NCBI GenBank assembly: GCA_002025645.1
Contig: CP018783.1
Location: 2,914,001 to 2,978,000, forward strand
From: Curtobacterium pusillum
Lineage (GTDB): Bacteria; Actinomycetota; Actinomycetes; Actinomycetales; Microbacteriaceae
Length of the DNA: 64,000 nt
Direction: 5' to 3'
The notes beneath the pieces were generated by a model. It ran no database searches. It was given only the letters and a program-made list of their open reading frames with translations, and was not told the DNA's origin. Shown piece by piece: positions 52,174-59,865 of the stretch; the first letter of the stretch is position 1; every line of letters begins with the position of its first letter. A program made the translations under genes and the position numbers.

Positions 52174-53226
52174 ATGACGCTGCTGAACGGCACCCGTGCG
52201 GAAACGGTCCTGTCGGGCCGCTACCGTCTCGTGAAGCTGATCGGCACAGGCGGCATGGGGTCGGTCTACGAAGCACGTGACGAGCACACCTACCGCGCCG
52301 TCGCCGTGAAGCTCTTCGCGACGCCGGAGTCGATGACCACGGCCGACCGGGTCCGCCAGGAACGCGAGATCCGGCTGCTCAGCATGCTGTCGCACCCGGG
52401 GCTCATCCCGCTCTACGACGCCGGCACCCACGACTTCGAGGACGGCCCGCACCGCTTCATCGTGATGGAGCTCATCGCCGACACGACGCTCCTGCGCCGG
52501 CTGGCCGAGGGCGCCCTGCACAACTACGAGGTGGCCGACCTCGGTGCGCAGCTCGCCGACGCCCTGGCGTACGTGCACTCGCGCGGCATCGTGCACCGCG
52601 ACGTCAAGCCGGCGAACATCCTCATCAGCGACGAGGGCTCGTCCGGCTTCGCCCGCACCGTCAAGCTGACCGACTTCGGCGTCGCCCACTTCGTCGACGG
52701 GTCCCGCCTGACGAACGACGGCACGATCATCGGCACCGCCGCCTACCTCAGCCCCGAGCAGGTCGCCGGCGAGCCGATCGGCTTCGCCACCGACGTCTAC
52801 TCGCTGGGGCTCGTCCTGCTCGAGGCCCTCACCGGCAAGCAGGAGTACTCCGGCACGCTCATCGAGGCAGCGCTCGCACGGCTCCGGCACGACCCGGAGA
52901 TCCCAGAGGGCATCGCCCCCGAGTGGCGGGACCTGCTCGCCAAGATGACCGCGCGCGACCCCGACCGGCGGCCCACCGCGGTGGCGATCGCGAACGCCCT
53001 GCGCGGTGGATCGACGCAGATCACCGGCCCGGTGCCGCTCGGCCCGCAGCGGGTGAAGCACAAGCGGGACCACCGCCTGCACCGTGCCGCCCACCGGCAC
53101 GCCAAGCGCGGAACGTTCGTCGTGGTGCGGCGCTGGCGGCGACGGAACGTGCTGGTCGGGTCCTTCGCGGCGTTCGGCGTGCTGCTCGCCTGCGGTGCGT
53201 CCTACTTCGCGGGCATGCTGCACTGA
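52174..53226 (+). CDS. Membrane-anchored Ser/Thr protein kinase (Hanks type)
   Basis: 350 residues. The N-terminal kinase domain is complete: glycine loop GTGGMGSVYEA near 25-35, AVKLF (Lys), HRDVKPANIL (catalytic Asp) near 138, DFGVAHF (metal), GTAAYLSPEQV (P+1) and DVYSLGLVLLEALTG. A basic juxtamembrane stretch (KHKRDHRLHRAAHRH) and one C-terminal helix (VGSFAAFGVLLACGASYFAGM) end the protein. There is no extracellular PASTA or other sensor domain, unlike PknB, so the signal must be internal or come from a partner. Start at the ATG at 52174; the frame is open to 51988 but the extension has no family character. Confidence 0.92.
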   Translation: MTLLNGTRAETVLSGRYRLVKLIGTGGMGSVYEARDEHTYRAVAVKLFATPESMTTADRVRQEREIRLLSMLSHPGLIPLYDAGTHDFEDGPHRFIVMELIADTTLLRRLAEGALHNYEVADLGAQLADALAYVHSRGIVHRDVKPANILISDEGSSGFARTVKLTDFGVAHFVDGSRLTNDGTIIGTAAYLSPEQVAGEPIGFATDVYSLGLVLLEALTGKQEYSGTLIEAALARLRHDPEIPEGIAPEWRDLLAKMTARDPDRRPTAVAIANALRGGSTQITGPVPLGPQRVKHKRDHRLHRAAHRHAKRGTFVVVRRWRRRNVLVGSFAAFGVLLACGASYFAGMLH

Positions 53227-53258
53227 CGTTCCTGGCCAGCACTGACGTTCCTCGCCGG
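53221..53258. repeat. Tandem 19-base repeats over the kinase stop codon
   Basis: CACTGACGTTCCTGGCCAG and CACTGACGTTCCTCGCCGG lie head to tail, followed by a partial third copy (TACTGACGGCCCGCCGG). The TGA stop of the kinase gene lies in the first unit. Confidence 0.75.
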
Positions 53259-53302
53259 TACTGACGGCCCGCCGGTCGGCGGTCCCTGGCAGGATGGACA
53301 GC

Positions 53303-53926
53303 ATGACCGACCAGCGCTGGATCAAGATCTGCGGACTGTCGACGCCCGAGACCGTGGACGCCGCCATCGACGCGGGTGCCGACGCGGTCGGGTTCGTCTT
53401 CGCCGCGGGCAGTCCCCGGACCGTGACGGCCGACCTCGCGAAGCAGCTCGTCGAGCGGGTGCCGGACGGCATCGACGCCGTCGGGGTCTTCCGCGACCAG
53501 GAGATCGACGAGATCGTGGGCATCGCGTCCGAGGTCGGACTGACCACGCTCCAGCTGCACGGCGGCGAGTCCGCGACCGACTTCGCCCGTGCACGTGACG
53601 CCGGCTTCTTCACGATCCGTGCCGTCGCGGCCGAGGACTACCTCCGCGAGTCCACCGAGCAGCGCGCCTCGTACGACCACGACCTCCTGCTCCTCGACGC
53701 CGCGGTGCCGGGCAGCGGACGGCTCATCGACCCCGCGTCGATCGACGGCAAGGTGGACGAGGCCTGGATCCTTGCCGGTGGTCTCACGCCCGCGAACGTC
53801 GTGGCGGCTATCGAGTCGCTCGACCCGGACGGGGTGGACGTCTCGAGCGGGGTGGAGTCCGAGCGCGGCGTCAAGGACGCCGCGAAGATCCGGGCGTTCG
53901 TCGAGGCGGTCCGCAGCATCCCCTGA
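53303..53926 (+). CDS. trpF: Phosphoribosylanthranilate isomerase
   Basis: 207 residues, TIM barrel. The N-terminal IKICGLS holds the catalytic Cys, and LLLDAAVPGSG holds the catalytic Asp; GFVFAAGSPR, LQLHGGES and LAGGLTPANV are also conserved. It isomerises N-(5-phosphoribosyl)anthranilate in tryptophan synthesis. No other trp gene is adjacent. Two in-frame ATGs exist: 53294 (MDSMTDQ) and 53303 (MTDQ). AGGATGG at 53291-53297 is best spaced for the second, which I prefer. It is followed by a 446-base repeat-rich gap. Confidence 0.93.
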   Translation: MTDQRWIKICGLSTPETVDAAIDAGADAVGFVFAAGSPRTVTADLAKQLVERVPDGIDAVGVFRDQEIDEIVGIASEVGLTTLQLHGGESATDFARARDAGFFTIRAVAAEDYLRESTEQRASYDHDLLLLDAAVPGSGRLIDPASIDGKVDEAWILAGGLTPANVVAAIESLDPDGVDVSSGVESERGVKDAAKIRAFVEAVRSIP

Positions 53927-54372
53927 GGACGCGGCACGCGGCGTCTCGCCGCGCGTGCCCCGTGTCGTCGCGCGTGCCCCGTCTCGCCGCGCGTGCGGCG
54001 TCTCGTGCCGGTGAGACGAGACGAGGCCGGCCGCGCGGGACACCGCCTCCGGCGCGAGACACCGCCGGAATCGGCGGTGTCTCGTGCGCCCCGCGGCGTC
54101 TGGTCGCGTGTGCGGCGTCGCGTCTCGGTGAGACGAGACGCGGTCGTCAGGTGCGCGCAGGGCGGACTGGAGGCGCGTGGCGGGGTCGAGCCGTGCCTCC
54201 ATGCCGACAGGTGGTGCGTCTCGAGCGGGTGAGGCGCCGTGCCGGCAGCGAGACGCGTCGGACGCTGCGAGACGCCGCCGAGACCGGCGGTGTCTCGTGG
54301 CGCGCGCGGTGTCTCGCGGCAGCGGCGGTGTCTCGCGCCCAGCCAGCCCAGCCAGCCCCGCCATCCCACGCG
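53927..54372. repeat. Non-coding region packed with GAGACG/CGTCTC palindromes
   Basis: No gene supported. Features include CGAGACACCGCCG-GAAT-CGGCGGTGTCTCG (54055-54084, 13-base perfect arms) and a close copy with one arm mismatch at 54268-54297. GGTGAGACGAGACG occurs twice (54010-54023, 54127-54140), and CGGTGTCTCG four times. There are several GCGCGTGCCCCGT repeats at the left end. A member of the GCCTCCAG hairpin family sits in the middle (54163-54200). It separates convergent trpF and the HAD gene. Confidence 0.8.
54163..54200. repeat. Imperfect hairpin of the GCCTCCAG family
   Basis: CGGACTGGAGGCGCG on the left pairs imperfectly with CCGTGCCTCC on the right. Closely similar to the copy at 57332-57373, including the middle GTGGCGGGG. 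Confidence 0.65.
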
Positions 54373-55131
54373 TCAGCGCAGGGTGGGGATCAGCTCCGTG
54401 AGGAACGCGTCGGTGTCCTCCCAGCCCTCCACCGCGTGGCATGGGACGCCGAGCGCCTTCACCGGGTAGTCGTTGCCCTCGGGGTCGAGGCGGTCCCCGA
54501 CGAACAGCATGTCGTCGACGCCGATGCCCGTGATCTCGGCGAGCCGCTGCATGCCGTACGCCTTGTCGATGCCCTTGCGGGTGATGTCGACGCTGGTGGA
54601 GCCACCGGAGCGGACCTCGAGATCGGGGAGCTCGGCCTGCACGAGGCGCCGCAGGTCGTCCTTCTTCGCGCCGGTCGGGTCCCACTGCTTCTTGGCGTCC
54701 ACGGGGGCGGCCTGCCCGAGCGCCGAGAACGTGATCTGGGAGCCGCGGTCCTCGAGGATGGGACCCCAGGTCTCGGACTCCCAGTAGCCGGCGGCCTTCG
54801 CCTGTGCCTCGACCGCTGCGAGGGCGCGTGCCTTCTGGTCGTCGGTGAGGTCCTCGGCGTACTGGAGCGCCCAGTCGTCGCCCGCCCAGCGGTAGTACCG
54901 CGTGCCGCAGGTGGGCAGGAGGTGCAGGTCGTCGAGCGTCAGCCCCGAACGGTGGCGCAGCGGCGTGACGAGCTGCTGCTCGAACTGCTCGAAGTTGCCG
55001 CCGGAGATGACCGCGACCGGCACGACCTCGAGCAGGGAGGCGAAGGTCTCCAGCATGCGGGAGTCGAGCGCGGACTTCGAGGGGGCGAGGGTGTCGTCCA
55101 GGTCGAAGGCGACGAGGCGGGGCGTGGTCAT
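54373..55131 (-). CDS. HAD-IIB hydrolase, phosphomannomutase-like
   Basis: 252 residues. HAD motif I is FDLDDTLAPSKS near residue 9 (nucleophile Asp and acid/base Asp), motif II is VISGGN, and motif IV is MLFVGDRLDPEGNDYP with the metal-binding Asp. The C2-type cap has WDPTGAKK and GGSTSVDITRKGIDKAYG. The SGG box and cap resemble eukaryotic-type phosphomannomutases, which interconvert mannose-6-P and mannose-1-P. If so it would supply GDP-mannose for polysaccharide or mannolipids. Phosphatase activity is the alternative. The ATG at 55131 is the family start; the frame is open to 55326. Confidence 0.85.
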   Translation of the reverse strand: MTTPRLVAFDLDDTLAPSKSALDSRMLETFASLLEVVPVAVISGGNFEQFEQQLVTPLRHRSGLTLDDLHLLPTCGTRYYRWAGDDWALQYAEDLTDDQKARALAAVEAQAKAAGYWESETWGPILEDRGSQITFSALGQAAPVDAKKQWDPTGAKKDDLRRLVQAELPDLEVRSGGSTSVDITRKGIDKAYGMQRLAEITGIGVDDMLFVGDRLDPEGNDYPVKALGVPCHAVEGWEDTDAFLTELIPTLR

Positions 55132-55171
55132 GCCCCGATCCTGCCAGAGGCCGCCGACGACATGCCGGGTG

Positions 55172-55603
55172 TCATGCCCGGTGCGTGGCGGGGACCCGGT
55201 CGCGGGCGTACGTGATGTCGGTGTAGCCGTGCGGGGACGGGTTGCCGTCGGCGTCGAGGTTGACGAACACGACCTCGTCGATGGTGAGGATGCTGCGGTG
55301 CGTGAAGAGGTTCCGGGCCTCGGCACGCATGGTCAGCGACGTGCGGCCGAAGCGGGTGGCGACGAGGCCGATCTCGACGATGTCGCCCTCGCTCGCGGAG
55401 GAAACGAAGACGATCTCGGACATGTACTTCGTCACGACCTTGCCGTTGCCGAGCTGGATGATCGCGTACACCGCGGCTTCCTCGTCGATCCAGCGGAGGA
55501 GGCTGCCACCGAACAGCGTGCCGTTCGCGTTGAGGTCCTCCGGGCGCACCCACTTGCGCGTGTAGAAGTTCATCTCGGGTGCTGCTGCGGCTGCGGGTTC
55601 CAT
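55172..55603 (-). CDS. Hot-dog-fold acyl-CoA thioesterase
   Basis: 143 residues. VRPEDLNANGTLFGGSLLRWIDEEAAVYA (read in two parts) is the hot-dog signature with the catalytic-region Asn and the Asp of WIDE; the rest fits YciA/BFIT-type acyl-CoA thioesterases, with FVSSASEGDIVEIG next. It hydrolyses acyl-CoA to free acid and CoA in the cytoplasm. The start could be 55603 or the Met eleven codons later (MNFYTRKW), as neither has a strong ribosome site. It lies downstream of a hairpin terminator belonging to the nitroreductase gene. Confidence 0.88.
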   Translation of the reverse strand: MEPAAAAAPEMNFYTRKWVRPEDLNANGTLFGGSLLRWIDEEAAVYAIIQLGNGKVVTKYMSEIVFVSSASEGDIVEIGLVATRFGRTSLTMRAEARNLFTHRSILTIDEVVFVNLDADGNPSPHGYTDITYARDRVPATHRA

Positions 55604-55616
55604 GTCAGTACATGCT

Positions 55617-55652
55617 ACGCGGCCGGGCCCCCGATCGGGAACCCGGCCGCGT
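55617..55652 (-). terminator. Nitroreductase terminator
   Basis: ACGCGGCCGGG / CCCGGCCGCGT, 11-base perfect arms, with additional GTTCCCG/CGGGxxC pairing in the loop; 17 bases beyond the stop codon at 55669. Confidence 0.75.
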
Positions 55653-55668
55653 GGAGCGCGCTGCGGTG

Positions 55669-56265
55669 CTACTCCTTGACGAGGACGACCTCGTCGAGAG
55701 CGATCCGGGTGCGCGGAGCGACCTCGCGCTCGGCGGCCTTCTCGTCGAGCTGCGACGGGTCCGCGACGGTACCGATAGCGGTGACCGTGAACGGCACGAA
55801 GCGCTCCGGCAGGTCGAACGCGGCGCTCAGACCGGCTGCCTCGATGCCCGCCATCTGGTGCACGTGCAGCCCCTCGGCGTGTGCCTGGACGGTGAGGGCG
55901 GCGATCGCCTGGCCGAGGTCGTACTGGGCGAACGGACGCGCGGCGCCGTCCTCCGACTCGGTCTCGAGGATGCCGACGACGAGCGCGCTCGCACGGAAGG
56001 CCCAGCCGGCGTTGAAGCCGATGAGGTTCTCGTTGATCTTCCGGAACGTCTCCGTGCCCCGGCGGCCGGCGATGAAGCGGCGCGGCTGGAAGTTGTTCGC
56101 CGACGCGGCCCACCGTGCGGCCTCGAGCACGGCGTCCAGCTGGGCGTCGGTGACGGTCGCGGACTCGTCGTAGGAGCGCGGGCTCCAGCGCTCCTCGAGG
56201 AGGGGGACGAGGGGCTGGCTGGAGTCGGTGGAACGCGTGAGCGTGCTGGTGTTCGTCGAGGTCAT
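55669..56265 (-). CDS. Nitroreductase-family flavoprotein
   Basis: 198 residues. RWSPRSYDES near residue 27 is the FMN-binding N-terminal motif (RRSxR-type), AARWAASANNFQPRRFI is the conserved helix that contacts FMN phosphate, and LGQAIAALTVQAHAEGLHVHQMAG the dimer helix (read in parts). Such enzymes reduce nitroaromatics, quinones or other electron acceptors with NAD(P)H. Substrate unknown. The start at 56265 gives MTSTNTSTL; the open frame to 56529 has no family match. It is divergent from the AEC transporter. Confidence 0.9.
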   Translation of the reverse strand: MTSTNTSTLTRSTDSSQPLVPLLEERWSPRSYDESATVTDAQLDAVLEAARWAASANNFQPRRFIAGRRGTETFRKINENLIGFNAGWAFRASALVVGILETESEDGAARPFAQYDLGQAIAALTVQAHAEGLHVHQMAGIEAAGLSAAFDLPERFVPFTVTAIGTVADPSQLDEKAAEREVAPRTRIALDEVVLVKE

Positions 56266-56379
56266 GGTGGCACCAACGGTATTCGATGCGTTCGCATTTC
56301 CCGCCTGAACGACGTCACATGTCGTCCGGCGTGCGGCACGACCACGCGCGAGGACCGACCGGGTGCGAGGATGGACGCG

Positions 56380-57303
56380 ATGGGTGGCGTGTTGACCGGG
56401 TTCGCGATCATCGGCGCGATCATCGCCGCCGGGTACGTCGTGGGGCGCATCGGCCTGCTCGGGCAGCACGCCCAGTTCGTGATGAGCCGACTCGCGTTCT
56501 TCGTGCTCATGCCGTGCCTGCTCTTCCACACCATCGCGACGGCGGACATCGAGTCGCTGCTCTCACCGATGCTCTGGGTGTCCCTCGTCAGTGCGCTCGT
56601 CGTCGCACTCGGTGCGGCACTCGTGTTCCGCCTGGTGCTCCGGCGGCCGCTGACGATCACCACGGTCGGCGCGCTGGCGGCGAGCTACGTCAACGCGAAC
56701 AACATCGGCCTGCCGGTTGCCGTGTACGTGCTCGGTCAGGCGACGGCGGTCGTGCCGGTGATCCTGCTGCAGCTCATCGTGCTCGCCCCGATCGCGCTCA
56801 CCGTGCTCGACACCGCGACCTCGTCCGGTGGCAGCTGGGGTCGGCGGGTCTCCGGGCCGTTCCGGAACCCGATCATCATCGCGTCGCTCGTCGGGCTCGT
56901 GTTCTCGGCGACCGGGATCGAGCTGCCGACGCCCGTGCTCGAGCCGTTCTCGCTCGTCGGTGCGGCCGCGGTGCCCGTCGTGCTGCTGTCCTTCGGCATG
57001 AGCCTGCACGGTGCGACCCCGCTGCGGGACCCGGCGATCCGGACGGACGTCATCGTGGCGTCGGCGATCAAGCTCGTGGTGATGCCGGCGGTGGCGTTCG
57101 TGTTCGCCCGGTTCGTCTTCGGGCTCGGCGACCAGGACGTCTTCGTCCTCACGACCCTCGGGGCGTTGCCGGCGGCGCAGAACGTGTTCAACTACGCGCA
57201 GCGCTACGGTGCGGCGGTCCCGGTGGCCCGCGACGTGGTGCTCATCTCGACGATCGGCTCCGTGCCGGTCCTGGTCGCCGTCGCTGCGCTCCTGCACCCG
57301 TAG
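56380..57303 (+). CDS. AEC-family transporter
   Basis: 307 residues with ten predicted helices in two five-helix halves. LPVAVYVLGQATAVVP, NANNIGLPVAV, FRNPIIIASLVGLVFSATGIELP and the late LTTLGALPAAQNVFNYAQRYG are typical of the auxin efflux carrier/malonate transporter family, in which the helix breaks in helices 4 and 9 form the substrate site. Members export organic acids or auxin-like compounds. Auxin transport by a plant-associated genus would be attractive but is not shown by sequence. Start at 56380 after GCGAGG; an ATG three codons upstream (56371) is possible. Confidence 0.9.
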   Translation: MGGVLTGFAIIGAIIAAGYVVGRIGLLGQHAQFVMSRLAFFVLMPCLLFHTIATADIESLLSPMLWVSLVSALVVALGAALVFRLVLRRPLTITTVGALAASYVNANNIGLPVAVYVLGQATAVVPVILLQLIVLAPIALTVLDTATSSGGSWGRRVSGPFRNPIIIASLVGLVFSATGIELPTPVLEPFSLVGAAAVPVVLLSFGMSLHGATPLRDPAIRTDVIVASAIKLVVMPAVAFVFARFVFGLGDQDVFVLTTLGALPAAQNVFNYAQRYGAAVPVARDVVLISTIGSVPVLVAVAALLHP

Positions 57304-57331
57304 GCGGGGTGCGGAAGGCGACCCGCCGACG

Positions 57332-57373
57332 GCCTGGAGGCGCGTGGCGGGGCCGCACCGTGCCTCCAGTCCG
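57332..57373. repeat. Hairpin of the GCCTCCAG family after the AEC gene
   Basis: CCTGGAGGCGCG pairs with CGTGCCTCCAG across a GC-rich middle. It ends in the 13-mer TGCCTCCAGTCCG (57361-57373) and is followed by GGTCGCGACCACC, which also follows the 47988 palindrome. Probable terminator. Confidence 0.7.
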
Positions 57374-57459
57374 CCCTTCGGTCGCGACCACCGCGCATGG
57401 TGAAGCGCATCGACGGGGCGCGTACCGTGGGCGCCACCGAACGGAAGAGGAGGTCCCCG

Positions 57460-57867
57460 ATGGACACGATGGCGATGATGAAGAGCATGTCGATGACGGA
57501 CATGCCCATGGCGATGGACGCGGACGTGATGCAGGACACGATGATGGCGATGAACGCCGCGTCGATGGCCGCAACGATGTGCTCCGCGAGCGACATGCAG
57601 ATGGGCACGGACATGGCGACGTGCGCCGCGATGTGCTCGAACACGGCGATGATGGCCGACACGGGCATGCGCATGATGATGCGTCCGATGGGCATGGATG
57701 CGGACAGCATGCGCGCGATGCTCACGGCCTGCGTCGCGATGGGCACGGCGTGCGCCGCCGAGTGCCGCAGCCACGCGGACATGGACGAGTCGTGCCGCTA
57801 CTGCGCGATGGCGTGCGACGAGATGGTCGCGAAGTGCGAGGCCATGATGGCCTCGATGACCGCCTGA
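57460..57867 (+). CDS. Met- and Cys-rich four-helix protein, Csp-like copper binder
   Basis: 135 residues of which I count 36 Met and 10 Cys. The N-terminal half is almost a Met alphabet (MDTMAMMKSMSMTDMPMAMD); the C-terminal half carries the spaced Cys pattern of DUF326 / Csp four-helix bundles (ACVAMGTACAAECRSH, then ESCRYCAMACDEM). Csp proteins store Cu(I) on Cys lining a helical bundle. Here Met residues appear in addition. No signal peptide or Tat motif is seen, so cytoplasmic storage is inferred. AGAGGAGG precedes the ATG at 57460. It converges with a small unknown gene, with 4 bases between them. Confidence 0.85.
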   Translation: MDTMAMMKSMSMTDMPMAMDADVMQDTMMAMNAASMAATMCSASDMQMGTDMATCAAMCSNTAMMADTGMRMMMRPMGMDADSMRAMLTACVAMGTACAAECRSHADMDESCRYCAMACDEMVAKCEAMMASMTA

Positions 57868-57871
57868 CCCG

Positions 57872-58129
57872 TCAGGCGACGCGTGCGGTGGTCTTCCGAC
57901 CGCCCGCGCTGAGGATCTCCGCGGCTGGGTGGTGGGCGACCGGGTCGCCGACCGACACGACGGTGTCGGCGTCCGCCACCCGGAGCTGCGTCACGCCGCC
58001 GTCGAGGAACAGGACCACGACGTCGGCCGCACGGACCTCGGCGACGATGCCGTCACGCCACGCCCGGGGTGTGGCGTCGGCCATGACGCGCTGGATGGGA
58101 AGGATCGTCGACGGGGTCGTGCGGGACAT
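57872..58129 (-). CDS. Small hypothetical protein
   Basis: 85 residues, family not recognised. It is predicted to be a short beta-rich soluble protein: GIVAEVRAADVVVLFLDGG, then VTQLRVADADTVVSVGDPVAHH. The alternating strands hint at a small barrel such as an SH3- or PRC-like fold, but this is only a guess. AGGTGA lies five bases upstream of the ATG. It ends 4 bases from the Met-rich gene in convergent orientation. Codon use (GC-rich third positions) agrees with a real gene. It might alternatively be chance coding. Confidence 0.6.
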   Translation of the reverse strand: MSRTTPSTILPIQRVMADATPRAWRDGIVAEVRAADVVVLFLDGGVTQLRVADADTVVSVGDPVAHHPAAEILSAGGRKTTARVA

Positions 58130-58230
58130 GGCTTCACCTGCTCTCGAAGGGGTTCGGTGCAGGAAACCTACGTCCGGGTGTCGGCCCGCTCAACGCGGGC
58201 GGACCCGGGACGTAACAGAAGCCGCTCGGG

Positions 58231-59067
58231 TCAGAAGATCATCGGGCGGTCGTCGTCGAGCGAGGTCTCGAGGTCCAGGTCGACCGTCACCGGCACGTGG
58301 TCGCTCGGAGCGTCGCCCTTCCGCTCGTCGCGGTGGATGCGGGCATCGGTGACGACGTCGGAGAACGCCTGCGACCCCATGACGAAGTCGATGCGCATGC
58401 CCTCGTTGCGGGGGAAGCGCAGCTGCTTGTAGTCCCAGTACGTGTAGCCGTCCGGCACGATCGGGCGCACCACGTCCTGCAGTCCGCGCTCCTCGAACGC
58501 CCGGAAGGCGGCGCGCTCGGGCTCGGTCACGTGGGTGTGGCCCTCGAACACGCTGACGTCCCACACGTCGGAGTCGAGCGGTGCGACGTTCCAGTCGCCC
58601 ATCAGGGCCAGCGGCTGCTCCGGGTGCGCGGTGAGCCACTCGGACGTGCGGTCGGCCAGCTGCGCGAGCCAGTCGAGCTTGTACGTGTAGTGCGGGTCCC
58701 CGACCTCGCGCCCGTTCGGGACGTAGAGGCTCCAGAGCCGGACGCCGTCGACCGTGACGCCGAGCGCGCGGGCCTCCACCGGGAGGTCCGGCCCCTCGTG
58801 CCCCTTGAGGAACCCGGGCTGGCCGGGAAAGTCGCGGGTGACGTCCTCGAGCGGCAGACGGCTGGCGAAGGCCACCCCGTTCCACTGGTTCAGGCCGTGC
58901 GCCTCGACCTGGTAGCCGGCGGCCTCGAACGCCTCGACCGGGAACTGCTCCGGCTTGCACTTGATCTCCTGCATGCCGAGGACGTCGACGTCCTCACGCA
59001 CCAGCCAGTCGACGATCCGGCCCACTCGGGTCCGGACGGAGTTCACGTTCCAGGTCGCCACGCGCAT
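58231..59067 (-). CDS. xth: Exodeoxyribonuclease III
   Basis: 278 residues of the exonuclease-endonuclease-phosphatase fold. Catalytic landmarks: TWNVNSVR at 5-12, MQEIKC with metal-binding Glu34, LYVPNGREVGDPHYTYKLDWL (read in parts), GDWNVAP, and the C-terminal SDHVPVTVDL with the catalytic Asp-His. It is an AP endonuclease and 3'-exonuclease in base-excision repair. ATG at 59067 begins MRVATWNV, the family start; the frame extends to 59427 only because of GC-rich background. Confidence 0.96.
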   Translation of the reverse strand: MRVATWNVNSVRTRVGRIVDWLVREDVDVLGMQEIKCKPEQFPVEAFEAAGYQVEAHGLNQWNGVAFASRLPLEDVTRDFPGQPGFLKGHEGPDLPVEARALGVTVDGVRLWSLYVPNGREVGDPHYTYKLDWLAQLADRTSEWLTAHPEQPLALMGDWNVAPLDSDVWDVSVFEGHTHVTEPERAAFRAFEERGLQDVVRPIVPDGYTYWDYKQLRFPRNEGMRIDFVMGSQAFSDVVTDARIHRDERKGDAPSDHVPVTVDLDLETSLDDDRPMIF

Positions 59068-59230
59068 GGGTTCGAACCTACCGGGGACGACCGACCGCAG
59101 CGTGCAGCGGGTCGTGCCCCAGCGCTCGGCCGACCGCGCCCGGGCTGCCGCGTGCCGCCTCCCGCTCTCGGGCGAGGCACGGCACGATGGTGTTCGCTGG
59201 GAGTCCAGCAAGCGAGCGCAGGAGGCACTG

Positions 59231-59677
59231 ATGGCATCGACGACGAACCGCGTCGACGGGACCGCGACGACCGGCACCACGACGACGCAGGTGACCACCA
59301 AGGGCAAGACGATCATCGACGACACCGTGGTCGCCAAGGTCGCCGGCATCGCCGCACGCGACGTCCCCGGGGTCTTCGCGCTCGGCGGCAACGCGGCGCG
59401 GGCGTTCGGTGCGATCCGCGACGCCATCGGTTCCAGCGCGCTCGGCCAGGGCGTCCGCGTCGAGGTCGGCGAGACCCAGGTCGCCGTCGACCTGACGATC
59501 GTCGTCGACTACCCGACCCCGATGATGGACGTCGCCACCGCCGTGCGCGCCGCCGTCACGAGCGCGGTGACCGAGCTCGTCGGGCTCGAGGTCACCGAGG
59601 TGAACATCGCGATCAACGACGTCAACATCCCGGCCCTGAACGGGGTCGTGGACGAGACCGACGGTCGCGTCCGGTGA
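59231..59677 (+). CDS. Asp23/Gls24-family envelope stress protein
   Basis: 148 residues. A polar Thr-rich N-terminus is followed by the Asp23 domain: GKTIIDDTVVAKVAGIAARDVPGVFALGG (read in two parts) and VAVDLTIVVDYPTPMMDVATAVRAAV, then VTEVNIAINDV. Asp23 proteins form cytoplasmic, membrane-tethered assemblies that respond to cell-wall or alkaline stress, anchored by AmaP in Staphylococcus. It heads five genes with 4-base overlaps. GGAGGCACTG precedes the ATG. Confidence 0.9.
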   Translation: MASTTNRVDGTATTGTTTTQVTTKGKTIIDDTVVAKVAGIAARDVPGVFALGGNAARAFGAIRDAIGSSALGQGVRVEVGETQVAVDLTIVVDYPTPMMDVATAVRAAVTSAVTELVGLEVTEVNIAINDVNIPALNGVVDETDGRVR

Positions 59678-59865
59678 ACGCCACCGTCGTCGGCATGGGC
59701 GTCGGCGCGCTGCTCGCGATCGTCGCCGTGACGCTCGGCTTCTGGGCCTTCGTGGTCGTGGCCGTCTTCATGCTCGTCGGTGGGCTCGTCGCCCGCATCG
59801 CGACGGGCGACATCGACTTCCGTCGTCTGCTCGACGTGCTCCGCGGACGGCGGAGCTCGTCGTGA
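59674..59865 (+). CDS. Small two-helix membrane protein of the Asp23 operon
   Basis: 63 residues from a GTG overlapping the Asp23 stop (GTGA). Two adjoining membrane segments (VVGMGVGALLAIVAVTLGFW and AFVVVAVFMLVGGLVARIA) and a short basic tail (FRRLLDVLRGRR). It is similar in size and place to DUF2273 proteins found beside Asp23 genes in Gram-positive bacteria. It may anchor Asp23 to the membrane. Its stop overlaps the next GTG. Confidence 0.82.
   Translation: MNATVVGMGVGALLAIVAVTLGFWAFVVVAVFMLVGGLVARIATGDIDFRRLLDVLRGRRSSS

Noticed and set aside
53927..54372. CRISPR array in the repeat-rich gap
   Set aside because: Repeats are palindromic and irregularly spaced, with no constant repeat-spacer period and no cas genes nearby.
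56380..57303. Auxin exporter
   Set aside because: AEC-family membership alone does not give substrate; malonate and other organic acids are equally likely.
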